The notes beneath the pieces are model-generated. The model saw only the letters and a program-made list of their open reading frames with translations, ran no database searches and was not told the DNA's origin. Position numbers and translations under genes: made by a program. Below, one piece after another: positions 15,049 to 23,311 of a stretch of 49,168 nucleotides of DNA (positions are counted from its first letter, which is position 1; each line of letters begins with the position of its first letter). The stretch covers positions 1-49,168 of the forward strand of contig NZ_FNOE01000021.1 of assembly GCF_900106555.1 (NCBI RefSeq), given 5' to 3'. The DNA comes from Nitrosomonas oligotropha. GTDB taxonomy: Bacteria; Pseudomonadota; Gammaproteobacteria; Burkholderiales; Nitrosomonadaceae.

Positions 15049-16550
15049 GCTACAAAGGGTAGAGTAAAATAAAATTTGGCGCCTGGTTTCGCGTCGAGAT
15101 CAATCCAGAGCTGACCGCCGTTGGCTTCGATCAATGCACGGCTAATCGTAAGTCCCATGCCGATACCGGACGGCTTGGTGGTAAAAAAAGGCTCAAATAT
15201 GCGCTTTGCCATAGTTTGATCAAGACCGGCCCCGCTATCTTTTACTATAACTAACGCAATGTTTTTTTCATTCAAAGTTTGCACTTTGGTGGTGATCGTT
15301 AAAATTGGTGCATCGACGGTTTGCATAGCTTCTACAGCATTCCTAAAGAGATTCACAAGAACTTTCTGCACTTGTGTGTGATTGCATTGAACAGCGGGAA
15401 GATCTTTTTCTAAATTCAGCTTCGAACGAAATCTTTCATATCCGTCGTTAGAAGCGATATCCAGCGCTTCACGTATTACATCATTCAAATCTAGCGATTC
15501 GGTTAACAACTCGCCTTTTTGTAAAAAAGCAATCAATTCGTGCAGGCTGCGGCCAGCGCGCTGCGTTTGTTCCACACAACCTTCCAGCGCTTTTTTTAGA
15601 TTCTGCACATTAAGGTCATTGTTTTGTAATGTATGCAGTACTACTTCACTATACGCAGATATCGCGGTCAGTGGCTGGTTAAGTTCATGCGCAATAGCTG
15701 AAGCTGTATGTGCAGCCACTTGTTGTTTGAGAATTTTTTCTGCTTCGTCGCGCTGCATTCCCAGCTTTTTCTGGAGAATTTTCTGCTCTGTCACATCCCG
15801 GGCAACGCCCACCAGCCGATTTGCACAGCCAGCTTCAAAATACACCCGCCCCACTACGGAAATCCAACGTTCAGTCTTATCATCAGGATCAACGACGCGA
15901 TACTCCGCTTTGTACTCACCGTGACTGGCAGGATCCATGGCATAATCAATTGCTGCTTGTCTATCCGCACGATCTTCAGGGTGTATCGCAGTTACAAATT
16001 CTTTGTAACTGATGATTCTACCGAAATGCCCGCCCCAAAATTTGCGCATCTGCCTATCCCAATAAACGATACCTCGTTTGAAGTCATAGTCAAAAATGCC
16101 AAAACCAGCTGCCTGCTTGGCCAATCGTAAACGCTCTTCGCTCGCTCGCAGCGCATCTTCAGCTTTCTGGTGTTGCCTGGAAGCTGTGAATGTGATTAAG
16201 ACGTAAAGCTGCTGCTGAATTTCTAGCGGACTAAAACTTACATCCAGCAACATTTCCTGTCCACAACGGTTGAGTGCTATGAGTTCATTGCCAACGCCCA
16301 TAGGAAGTTTGGCTGGTTTATTGAAAAAAAGCATTTGATAATACCGGTACTGCTTCCGGTAACGTGGAGCTATTAGCATTTCAATGGCCAAACCAACGAG
16401 TTCGTTTTCTTTAAAATCGAATAATTGTTGTGCGGCCGGGTTTGCTAACACGACATGACCAGCGTTCTCTGTCAACAGCATTGCATCCGCTATCGCATCA
16501 AACAATGTCCTGAAATTTAGGTTCTCTATTGTTTCGATCAAATTATGCAT
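15045..16550 (-). CDS. Soluble PAS-PAS histidine kinase, paralogue of 10226
   Basis: A 501-residue kinase closely similar along its whole length to the one at 10226-11722: PAS 1 (NLNFRTLFDAIADAMLLTEN), PAS 2 with PAC, HisKA (SAIAHELNQPLTAISAY) and HATPase (VNLFRNAVEAM; KDSGAGLD; TTKPSGIGMGLTIS). There are no membrane spans. As in its paralogue, the position of the FixL haem helix reads PRYRKQYRYYQ. All catalytic boxes remain, although its own regulator is destroyed, so it may now phosphorylate the intact regulator at 9612. The ATG at 16550 has no obvious ribosome site; a TTG one codon upstream is in frame. Divergent from the porin at 16758. Confidence 0.87.
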   Translation of the reverse strand: MHNLIETIENLNFRTLFDAIADAMLLTENAGHVVLANPAAQQLFDFKENELVGLAIEMLIAPRYRKQYRYYQMLFFNKPAKLPMGVGNELIALNRCGQEMLLDVSFSPLEIQQQLYVLITFTASRQHQKAEDALRASEERLRLAKQAAGFGIFDYDFKRGIVYWDRQMRKFWGGHFGRIISYKEFVTAIHPEDRADRQAAIDYAMDPASHGEYKAEYRVVDPDDKTERWISVVGRVYFEAGCANRLVGVARDVTEQKILQKKLGMQRDEAEKILKQQVAAHTASAIAHELNQPLTAISAYSEVVLHTLQNNDLNVQNLKKALEGCVEQTQRAGRSLHELIAFLQKGELLTESLDLNDVIREALDIASNDGYERFRSKLNLEKDLPAVQCNHTQVQKVLVNLFRNAVEAMQTVDAPILTITTKVQTLNEKNIALVIVKDSGAGLDQTMAKRIFEPFFTTKPSGIGMGLTISRALIEANGGQLWIDLDAKPGAKFYFTLPFVA

Positions 16551-16626
16551 CAACTATGTAGTTCGGTTTCCTGGCACAGAAAAGATTACGTTAAAAACTG
16601 ATTTTTCTCTATTAATTTCTAAAATA

Positions 16627-16642
16627 TAAGGGGTAACCCTTG
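16627..16642. promoter_or_regulatory. TAAGGG-GTAA-CCCTTG inverted repeat, copy 3
   Basis: This near-perfect copy of the motif at 11809 is again followed by CGTGT. It lies 77 bp upstream of the divergent kinase start and 116 bp upstream of the porin ATG. A TATATTGCTAT stretch about 30-40 bp downstream could supply the -10 for the porin. Confidence 0.7.
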
Positions 16643-16757
16643 CGTGTTTGCACTTACGCGCTTATCCGTATATTGCTATCTTTTATACACAAGTAATATC
16701 CCTACCGAAATAAATTTTTTTGTACGCCAATTAAAACTAAATAGGAAGGGGAAAAGA

Positions 16758-18236
16758 ATGACTTGGAAAAATACGCAACGCACCCTTTGGATGGTTTTTG
16801 CCATTATTGGGTCCTTATTAGGGAGTAGTAATTTATTTGCAGCGGAAGCGGACAAGACAAAGAAACCATCTGTTGTCGTTCAAAACAAAACCTTGCCGCC
16901 AAATGGAAAAAATGGCGCACCCTTCAGTGCGCTGGAATCACCGGGACATACGCGCTTCGACTTCGATAATCTGACCAAATTGATGGAGGATCACAAAACG
17001 CCGCTTGCCGCTATGGCGCCCGATTGGCTCAATGTGGCGATCGAACACCGTACTCGTTACGATGTATACGATCACGGTTTTACCAAGAGTATTCCGGGAT
17101 TCAATGATCAGATTCATCAACGTACCCGGTTCTTGTTTGAAGTTAAGAATATCATCGATCCGCTGAAGTTTACGCTTGAGTTGACCGATATCCGCGCCCC
17201 GCTGGCTAACTTCGGGCAAGACCATAACCCGACTATGGCTGATCATTTTGACTTTACCCAGCTGCATCTCGGCCTGCACGACAAAAACTTTTTGGGTACG
17301 GGCTATGCGGCGAAATTCGAAGTCGGCCGTTTCATGATGGATCTGGGTGAAGCCCGTCTGGTAGGGGGACACCGTTGGGGTACCTTGTCGCCCGCGTTCG
17401 ATGGTTTGCACTTTATGATGGGTAATACGGATGAAAAATGGAGTCTGCGCGTATTTGGCGCCCGGCCGGTGCAGCGGGTTACGACATCATTAAACTGGAA
17501 CACCCCCGAAACCTACTTCTCCGGTGCTTACGTCACCAACCGCGATCTGCGCTGGGCTAACTTCGACGGTTATTTCTTGCAGTTGAACGAAAGCGATAAT
17601 CTCAGGCAGCGGAATTTATCGACCACCGGTTTCAGGCTGTTCGCCAAGCCTGCGAAAGGCAATATGGATTATGAGATTGAATCCATGTATCAGTTCGGCG
17701 ATACCCGGAATAAGAGCGTGTTCGCCCATCGTCATCACGGCGAGGTCGGGTATAGTTTCAATACGCCGATGCCGTTGCGGGCCCTTTATTTATTCGATTT
17801 TGCATCGGGAGATCGCGATCCGGATAAGAACTTTGACATTTTGTACGCAAAACGACGGGTCGAGTATGGTCCGACCGGTATGTTCGGGCCGTTTTTCCCG
17901 TCCAATCTGATGTCGCCTGTCGGTTTCCGCGCCACGCTCGTTCCCACACCCACCGTGCGCCTGATGATGTCGCACCGTGCATACTGGCTAGCGGATAAAC
18001 GCGGCGCGTTTGTCGGCAGCGGCCTGCAAGATGCGACCGGTGGGGCCGGCGGTTTTCTGGGCCACATGCTCGATGTCAGTTTAGGCTGGGACCCGCAGTG
18101 GAGTTACATGAAGCGGATGAGCTTCGACTTTGGTTATAGTCATTTATTCAAGGGCGATTACTTTGATAAGGTTCCATTCAGTCCAGGCATGAAGGACACC
18201 AATTACGGTTACACCATGGTGACCTTCAAGTTTTAA
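16758..18236 (+). CDS. Outer-membrane porin, alginate-export/AlgE-like barrel
   Basis: A 492-residue outer-membrane protein with a Sec signal (MTWKNTQRTLWMVFAIIGSL, cleavage after LFA or FAA) and a long series of amphipathic beta strands ending in Phe (YTMVTFKF), the usual outer-membrane signature. Sequence style (FDFDNLTKLM, IEHRTRYDVYDHGF, RTRFLFEV, FDGLHFMMGN) resembles the alginate_exp porin family. AGGAAGGGG precedes the ATG at 16758; the frame is open upstream but has no better start. The paired operator and divergent PAS kinase suggest two-component control. The substrate is unknown; alginate export is not implied, and uptake of a small anion or osmolyte is equally possible. Confidence 0.82.
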   Translation: MTWKNTQRTLWMVFAIIGSLLGSSNLFAAEADKTKKPSVVVQNKTLPPNGKNGAPFSALESPGHTRFDFDNLTKLMEDHKTPLAAMAPDWLNVAIEHRTRYDVYDHGFTKSIPGFNDQIHQRTRFLFEVKNIIDPLKFTLELTDIRAPLANFGQDHNPTMADHFDFTQLHLGLHDKNFLGTGYAAKFEVGRFMMDLGEARLVGGHRWGTLSPAFDGLHFMMGNTDEKWSLRVFGARPVQRVTTSLNWNTPETYFSGAYVTNRDLRWANFDGYFLQLNESDNLRQRNLSTTGFRLFAKPAKGNMDYEIESMYQFGDTRNKSVFAHRHHGEVGYSFNTPMPLRALYLFDFASGDRDPDKNFDILYAKRRVEYGPTGMFGPFFPSNLMSPVGFRATLVPTPTVRLMMSHRAYWLADKRGAFVGSGLQDATGGAGGFLGHMLDVSLGWDPQWSYMKRMSFDFGYSHLFKGDYFDKVPFSPGMKDTNYGYTMVTFKF

Positions 18237-18298
18237 CGTTGCTTTACATAGTTATCCTGTTTTTGTATGACCCGGTTCCGGATGGGGCGAAATAAGGC

Positions 18299-18316
18299 GT
18301 GATGTTTTGTTATCAC
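18299..18316. repeat. Small inverted repeat after porin
   Basis: GTGAT-GTTTTGTT-ATCAC, about 60 bp after the porin stop. There is no T-run in either direction. It may be a weak terminator stem; nothing else is seen in this gap apart from the AGGAAGG at 18347. Confidence 0.3.
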
Positions 18317-18413
18317 AACGAAGAAGATAAACGGTATGATCTAAATAGGAAGGGTGGTGAAGCAGTTTATCAGCGATCACCTGGTATTAGATTCTTACAG
18401 GTCTCTGAAACGA

Positions 18414-18686
18414 ATGGATTACAAAATTTTACTGACGGTTTTTGCCACGGTGTTTATCGCGGAACTGGGTGACAAAACGCAATTGGCCACGATGTTGTTT
18501 GCCGCCGACAAAGAAGTCAGCAAACTGACGATATTTGTCGGCGCGTCGCTGGCGTTGATTGCGACTTCGGCGATCGGAGTGCTGGCAGGTAGTTTTATTT
18601 CCGGTTATATCAGCGAAAAACATTTGCACTATATCGCAGGAGCGGGGTTTATCCTGATCGGTGCGTGGACGCTGATCAAAGCCTAA
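18414..18686 (+). CDS. Half-size Gdt1/TMEM165 (UPF0016) family protein
   Basis: A 90-residue membrane protein with three hydrophobic spans and the family motif E-L-G-D-K-T (FIAELGDKTQLATMLFAAD). Full-size Gdt1 proteins have two such repeats and move Mn2+ or Ca2+ against protons; bacterial single-repeat forms are thought to assemble as dimers. The ATG at 18414 gives the usual MDYKILLTVF start. A GTG 20 codons upstream is in frame and has AGGAAGG close by, so a longer N-terminus is possible. It stands alone between the porin and a convergent two-component operon. Confidence 0.8.
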   Translation: MDYKILLTVFATVFIAELGDKTQLATMLFAADKEVSKLTIFVGASLALIATSAIGVLAGSFISGYISEKHLHYIAGAGFILIGAWTLIKA

Positions 18687-18734
18687 CGCAGCTCAAAGCC
18701 TACGCAGCTCTAAAAACCACTACGCTCGGTCATG

Positions 18735-18760
18735 ACGTGTTGAGCTCAGTCTCAACATGT
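18735..18760. terminator. Hairpin between convergent genes
   Basis: ACGTGTTGAG-CTCAGT-CTCAACATGT forms a 10-bp stem with one G-T pair between the Gdt1-like gene and the kinase gene coming the other way. There is no long T-run, so it is a candidate bidirectional terminator or a message end. Confidence 0.45.
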
Positions 18761-18819
18761 TCATTTACATTTGTAAACTGGGCTTTTTCGTCCGATTTCG
18801 CCTTGCCTGACCGTGAATG

Positions 18820-20160
18820 TTATTTGCTTTTCTTTAAACGCAAAGTCACGCAGAGACCGCTGTCTGGATTGTTCTCGATCGATAGTTCTCCACCGTACAC
18901 CTGCATGATATCGCGCACAATTGCCAGGCCGATGCCGTGACCGGGGGTGGATTGATCGGCGCGTACACCGCGTTCCAGGATTCTGGCGATTTCATGCGGC
19001 TGGATGCCGGGGCCGTCGTCCTTGACTTGGATCACCACCTGATTTTGCTGATAATCCGCCGCTAAATGGATGCTGCTGCGGCACCATTTAAAGGCATTGT
19101 CGACCAGATTGCCGAGCAGTTCCATCAAATCGCCTTCATCGATGCGCAGGCCGATGCTGTCATCGATGGCGACAGTTATTGCAGGCTGTTTGTTGCGGTA
19201 GGCTTTGGTGACGGTGTTCACGATCCGGTCGGCCATTGGGCGTAACAGAATCAATCCCATGCCCGGCGAGCTGCCGGCGGTTGCGGCGCGACGCAGCTGG
19301 TACTGGATCGTGTTATCCATGCGGTCGATTTGTTCCTGAATCGTTTTGCGCCGGATAGCTTCATCGTCTTCGCTATGAATGGCGCCCTGTAGTACGGCGA
19401 GTGGTGTCTTGAGGCTGTGCGCCAGGTCGGCGAGGCCGTTGCGGTAGCGTTTTTGCTGTTTGTGCTCATGTGCGATCAGAGAGTTGATGCTGTCGGTCAG
19501 CAACTGGAGTTCGCTGGGATAAACGCCTTTCAGCCTTTCCTGATGACCGGACTCGATCGCGGCAAGCTCTACGGACACCTTGCGCAACGGCTGCAAGCCC
19601 CAGCGTAGTACCAGCATCTGCGTGGCTAACAGCAAAACGGCCATGACGCCGAGCCAACCCCATAGATCTTCGCGATAACGGTCAATCTGCGCTTCAAACA
19701 GCACGGTATCGGTGATGACATTGAAGGTCAGCGGATGATCGCCGGACGGTGTCTCCCAAGCCACACCATAGCGATAGATAAAATGCGGCTCATCGTTAAT
19801 CATGATTTGCGCGAATTCTTTTTTGCCTTTTTCCAGCAAAGCAATGTCCGGGATCGGTTTGTTCAGCGATGATGTGGAACGCCAGACGATGGTGTTGGCC
19901 GGACCGATGATGAAGGCATAAGTGTCCGAATTCATGTGACCGAGTTCGGCATCGAGTAAGTTAGTCGGCACATCCAGCTCGCCGGAATCTTCCACTTCGG
20001 CGTCACCCATTAGCATCAGCACTTTCGCAAACAGCCGGTCTTTGACGCCGACGCGGGCACTATCATAAAAAGCGCGATCCAGCGTCCAGGCGATGCCGAC
20101 GATAAAAATCAATAACACCAGCGTCGCGCTGAATAAAATGCGCCGGTTGAGCGACATCAT
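18820..20160 (-). CDS. PhoQ-like membrane histidine kinase
   Basis: A 446-residue sensor kinase. An N-terminal span (LFSATLVLLIFIVGIAWTL) and a second span (LWGWLGVMAVLLLATQMLVL) enclose a periplasmic domain of about 130 residues. A short HAMP-like linker leads to HisKA (phospho-acceptor His248 in DLAHSLKTPLAVLQ) and HATPase (LLGNLVDNAFKWC; DDGPGIQ; GHGIGLAIV). HSLKTPLAVL and GNLVDNAFKWC are characteristic of the PhoQ group, which senses divalent cations, pH or cationic peptides. The ATG at 20160 overlaps the regulator stop (ATGA). The periplasmic region is not noticeably acidic, so the signal may differ from Mg2+. Neighbours with PepSY and a His-rich protein suggest a periplasmic metal or envelope signal. 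Confidence 0.88.
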   Translation of the reverse strand: MMSLNRRILFSATLVLLIFIVGIAWTLDRAFYDSARVGVKDRLFAKVLMLMGDAEVEDSGELDVPTNLLDAELGHMNSDTYAFIIGPANTIVWRSTSSLNKPIPDIALLEKGKKEFAQIMINDEPHFIYRYGVAWETPSGDHPLTFNVITDTVLFEAQIDRYREDLWGWLGVMAVLLLATQMLVLRWGLQPLRKVSVELAAIESGHQERLKGVYPSELQLLTDSINSLIAHEHKQQKRYRNGLADLAHSLKTPLAVLQGAIHSEDDEAIRRKTIQEQIDRMDNTIQYQLRRAATAGSSPGMGLILLRPMADRIVNTVTKAYRNKQPAITVAIDDSIGLRIDEGDLMELLGNLVDNAFKWCRSSIHLAADYQQNQVVIQVKDDGPGIQPHEIARILERGVRADQSTPGHGIGLAIVRDIMQVYGGELSIENNPDSGLCVTLRLKKSK

Positions 20161-20843
20161 GACGATTTGTTGCACTCCAGCGTGAAGCGATAGCCACGGC
20201 CGCGCATGGTTTCGATCGGATTCAGCGTGCCGTCGGGATCGAGCTTGCGGCGCAACCTGCCGACCATGACTTCGAGCACATTGCTGTCGCGGTCTTCGTC
20301 GTGCGGGTAGAGATAATCCGCGAGCGTATGTTTGGAAAGAACTTCGCCGTGGTGACGCACCAATTCTTCCAGCAAGCGGTATTCAAACGAAGTCAGTTCG
20401 ATGCTTTCTCCATTGACGGTAACGGATTGGGCCGTGACATCGAGCGTAATCGGACCGCATTTCAGAAGGGTTTGCGGTATGCCGGTAGAGCGACGCAACA
20501 GTGCTTTGACCCGGGCTTGCAGCTCTTCCATCTGGAATGGCTTGGTCAGGTAATCATCCGCGCCCGTTTCCAGTCCTTGTACCTTGTCTTGCCAGCTGCT
20601 GCGCGCGGTTAGTATCAGAATCGGCAGCAAACTGCCGCGTTCGCGCAGCGCTTTGATAATCTCCAAACCGGATTTGCCGGGCAGGCCGATATCGATGATG
20701 GCAGCGTCGAGCGGGTATTCGGTGGCGAGAAACAATCCTTCATCGCCGTTGCTGCACGTGTCGACCATATAACCTGCTGCTTCCAGTTGCTGCCGGATCT
20801 GGTTTTGTAAGCGGAATTCGTCTTCAATGACCAGGATGCGCAT
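20157..20843 (-). CDS. PhoP-like OmpR-family response regulator
   Basis: A 228-residue OmpR/PhoB-type regulator: receiver with phospho-acceptor Asp51 (AAIIDIGLPGKSG), Thr and Lys switch residues (LILTARS, YLTKPF), and a C-terminal winged helix (LTSFEYRLLEEL; DRDSNVLEVMVGRLRRKLD; IETMRGRGYRF). It is translationally coupled to the kinase at 20160. The PepSY gene lies 60 bp upstream on the same strand, a common arrangement for PhoP/PhoQ-like and PmrA-like operons. Targets may include the PepSY and His-rich genes; no PhoP-type direct repeat was identified with confidence. Confidence 0.9.
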   Translation of the reverse strand: MRILVIEDEFRLQNQIRQQLEAAGYMVDTCSNGDEGLFLATEYPLDAAIIDIGLPGKSGLEIIKALRERGSLLPILILTARSSWQDKVQGLETGADDYLTKPFQMEELQARVKALLRRSTGIPQTLLKCGPITLDVTAQSVTVNGESIELTSFEYRLLEELVRHHGEVLSKHTLADYLYPHDEDRDSNVLEVMVGRLRRKLDPDGTLNPIETMRGRGYRFTLECNKSS

Positions 20844-20903
20844 CGTTTACTCCTGCGTACATAATAATTTATTTTTCTGAATCATGGGATTGCAGTGCGC
20901 GTG

Positions 20904-21194
20904 CTAATGCGTTGAAATGACCGTGCCATCCAGCGCATTGATCAGAACCATATGGACTGTGCCTTGGTTGCTGAGAATTTTGATGCGGTAAGTATGATCG
21001 GTCTGATTGATCGCCAGCACGCGGCCTTTGAAATGTTGCTGCGCGATGATGATCGCCCGCTGCTCCGTGATGCTGGTAGCCGGATCGTTTTGCGTGGGAT
21101 GTTCATTGGCCGCACTATGCCTGCCAGCTGTCGCGGGCGTGAATGCACTGATCGCTAGCAGTGCAATGATTGAAATTTTCCACCATCTATTCAT
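20904..21194 (-). CDS. Periplasmic PepSY-domain protein
   Basis: A 96-residue secreted protein: signal peptide (MNRWWKISIIALLAISAFTP, cleavage near ATA) then one PepSY fold (TEQRAIIIAQQHFKGRVLAI, followed by YRIKILSNQGTVHMVLINALDG). PepSY domains of this size are often encoded next to PhoP/PhoQ-like pairs and are thought to bind or modulate periplasmic partners. I choose the ATG at 21194, since GGGATTG lies upstream; the ATG five codons earlier (21209) has no ribosome site. It is the first gene of the PepSY-regulator-kinase operon. Confidence 0.8.
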   Translation of the reverse strand: MNRWWKISIIALLAISAFTPATAGRHSAANEHPTQNDPATSITEQRAIIIAQQHFKGRVLAINQTDHTYRIKILSNQGTVHMVLINALDGTVISTH

Positions 21195-21230
21195 AAACAA
21201 CAATCCCATACGTTGGAGGTAGAAATCAGG

Positions 21231-21267
21231 CTGGCAACAGGTATAGTATTTTCATGCCTGTTACCAG
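21231..21267 (-). terminator. Hairpin between His-rich and PepSY genes
   Basis: CTGG-C-AACAGG and CCTGTT-A-CCAG form a 10-bp stem with one C-A mismatch, 13 bp after the His-rich gene and 37 bp before the PepSY start. There is no T-run. It probably protects the 3' end of the His-rich message or partly terminates it. Confidence 0.45.
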
Positions 21268-21279
21268 TCACAACGCGCG

Positions 21280-21594
21280 TCAGAAGCGTATCATAAAGTC
21301 CATATTTCCGGTATTAATGCCCATCATCATTTGCGGAGGGACAACGTATACCGGTGCTGGGTAGTAATTATAGTTGTATTGCGCTGGCGGATAATATCCG
21401 CGTGGCTGGCTATAGCCATAATTGTATCCGCCGCCGATGAAATGCTGGTGGTGCCGGTGATGCCCGTGGTCATGGTGATGATGGTGGTGGCGATGATGAC
21501 CTCTGCCCGCTTGCGCGAGCGATGGGGCGGCCAAGGTGGCGGCTAAACACACGGCAAGCATAAGACCAGATAATTTTATTCTTTGGGTTTCCAT
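21280..21594 (-). CDS. Secreted His-rich, Tyr/Gly/Pro-rich small protein
   Basis: A 104-residue protein with a signal peptide (METQRIKLSGLMLAVCLAAT, cleavage after LAQA). Right after it 14 of 19 residues are His, in the block starting HHRHHHHHHDHG. The rest is low-complexity Tyr/Gly/Pro (YNYGYSQPRGYYPPAQYNY) with a Met-rich tail (PPQMMMG). Such a block should bind Ni, Zn or Cu. AAGGAG supports the ATG at 21594. It sits upstream of a PepSY/PhoP/PhoQ-like operon on the same strand and downstream of a porin. No family name can be given; metal buffering or delivery in the periplasm is inferred. Confidence 0.75.
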   Translation of the reverse strand: METQRIKLSGLMLAVCLAATLAAPSLAQAGRGHHRHHHHHHDHGHHRHHQHFIGGGYNYGYSQPRGYYPPAQYNYNYYPAPVYVVPPQMMMGINTGNMDFMIRF

Positions 21595-21770
21595 TTTTAT
21601 TCTCCTTTCAGTTGTTCGTTTCAGGTGTCCCTGATGGAGCCAATGTACGCCGGTTTGTCTGAATGAAAACTGAATGGAGAAAGTAACGAGCTGAATGATG
21701 CTTGGATTACTCGGCAACGCTCGTGAGTAGAATGTTTGAACATTGATCGCCGTCTTTTTTCATAATCTCC

Positions 21771-23126
21771 CTAAAACGGTAAGATGAAATCCAGCGAAAA
21801 TAGAATCTGATCCTTATTGCCGGAAAACGGCCGGTAGGCCGCTGTTTTATACGCATCGACCCGGTCGTAGCGGATGTTTGAGCGGATATTCAATTTTTTG
21901 ATCAAATCCCATTGGATTTTAAGTGTTCGGGCTATTTTCCAGTTGAAACCGGCAGTAAAGTTATAGTAGTCGGCGGGTGCAATCGTTACACTATTGATGT
22001 TACCAGCGTAACTGGCGGGTATGCCGTTGACGTTGGTGGTGGCGGCTGCAACACGGAATGGCGAAGGATTGCGGAAGCCGTCTTGATCGCGGAACCATTC
22101 GCCGCGTATGCCGACCGATACGTTATCGGTGAGGTCGTGATATAAATGTGCAATTGCGCTGAACCATTCGGCGTCTTTGACGACGTTGGCGTATTTGGGA
22201 TTGTTCAGCAAAACACCGCCGGCATGACCATAGACATGGTGCAGGACTATCTGAGTCCGCGGCGTGATCTTGTGTTGCAGTACGACATTATAAAATCCCC
22301 ATATTTCGCTGCTTTGTTCCGAAGTTTTGCCATAAGTGCCGGAAAGATGGAACGAGGTTGCGTTATCGTCGCTGGTCCAGGTGAGACCGGTAATGCCGTT
22401 CCAGTTTCCCAACTGCTTATCCCAACCTGCGTCCCACCCGCCGTTGGCGCTGCCGGTGAGCGGGCCGGCCAGAATCAGCCAATTGGAATTGATTTTGTAA
22501 TTGAAGAGTACGCCGGTGTGCGTGAATGGTTCGCCGATATTTAATGTATACGCACGCGTATAAAAGAAATTATCGGGTGCCGGAACGGTCTCAAAGCCAG
22601 TCGGTGTATAGAAATGACCAAGCTTGATATTAAGACCGTTGCCGATCGGCACATAAGCTTCTAAGAATGCTTGTGGTAAGGCGATACCGTATGTGCGTGT
22701 GGAAGTGCAGCATAAATTAAGATCCCAGTTACTTCTTTTCAAGGATTCACCAGTATTGACATCGAACGCTGGTACGCCGAAGGCTTGAGTAAAAATGGCA
22801 TCGGTACCGAACATGAAATCAAAGCGTCCGCCGAGATCCCATTGATTGCCTGCGGATACTACCGGGCGGCGCATGAACAGATTCAATTGGTTTAACTGAA
22901 AGCGGTTGGCTTGATCGGCAAAAATGACCGGACCGTTAAATCCGCCCGATTGACTCGGATTGAACGTGGCGCCACCATGGACCCAACCACCGAATTCCAG
23001 TTTTTTATATGACAGGAATTTTCTCAGTTCATTGGCATAGAGATTTTCAGTATCCATGAAAAAAGCGGAAAAATAACAAGCAATGGTTAACAATAACCAT
23101 TTTGAATATATCGAACGGCCTTGCAT
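21771..23126 (-). CDS. Outer-membrane beta-barrel porin, BBP2 (OmpL-like) type
   Basis: About 451 residues, N-terminal hydrophobic signal (SKWLLLTIACYFSAFF), then a barrel with alternating strands and a terminal Phe (FSLDFILPF). The blocks GGWVHGGATFN, NQLNLFMRRP, GGRFDFMFGTD and GHFYTPTGFETVPAPDNFFYTR are the pattern of the beta-barrel porin-2 family. I choose the ATG at 23126 because the signal peptide follows; a GTG 26 codons upstream (23204) is also in frame. Neither has a strong ribosome site. It is on the same strand as the His-rich/PepSY/two-component cluster but 176 bp away from it. Substrate unknown. Confidence 0.8.
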   Translation of the reverse strand: MQGRSIYSKWLLLTIACYFSAFFMDTENLYANELRKFLSYKKLEFGGWVHGGATFNPSQSGGFNGPVIFADQANRFQLNQLNLFMRRPVVSAGNQWDLGGRFDFMFGTDAIFTQAFGVPAFDVNTGESLKRSNWDLNLCCTSTRTYGIALPQAFLEAYVPIGNGLNIKLGHFYTPTGFETVPAPDNFFYTRAYTLNIGEPFTHTGVLFNYKINSNWLILAGPLTGSANGGWDAGWDKQLGNWNGITGLTWTSDDNATSFHLSGTYGKTSEQSSEIWGFYNVVLQHKITPRTQIVLHHVYGHAGGVLLNNPKYANVVKDAEWFSAIAHLYHDLTDNVSVGIRGEWFRDQDGFRNPSPFRVAAATTNVNGIPASYAGNINSVTIAPADYYNFTAGFNWKIARTLKIQWDLIKKLNIRSNIRYDRVDAYKTAAYRPFSGNKDQILFSLDFILPF

Positions 23127-23311
23127 TGGGAAGGTGTGTGTTTTAAAAAGATTTAATCGGTAACGTGTGATTCCGGAGTCAATGGGAAGCGGTATTTCTG
23201 ACACGATGTTCCCGATGTTGCTTCAGCATGACAAGATTACGGCTACTCCAATTCAACAGGGCGCTCATTATAGCCACAAAGTGCGCATTGATAAATCAAG
23301 AACCGGTGTAT

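Noticed and set aside
21430..21500. Repeated ATGRTG units as a CRISPR or satellite array
   Set aside because: They are His codons of the His-rich protein, not spaced repeats.
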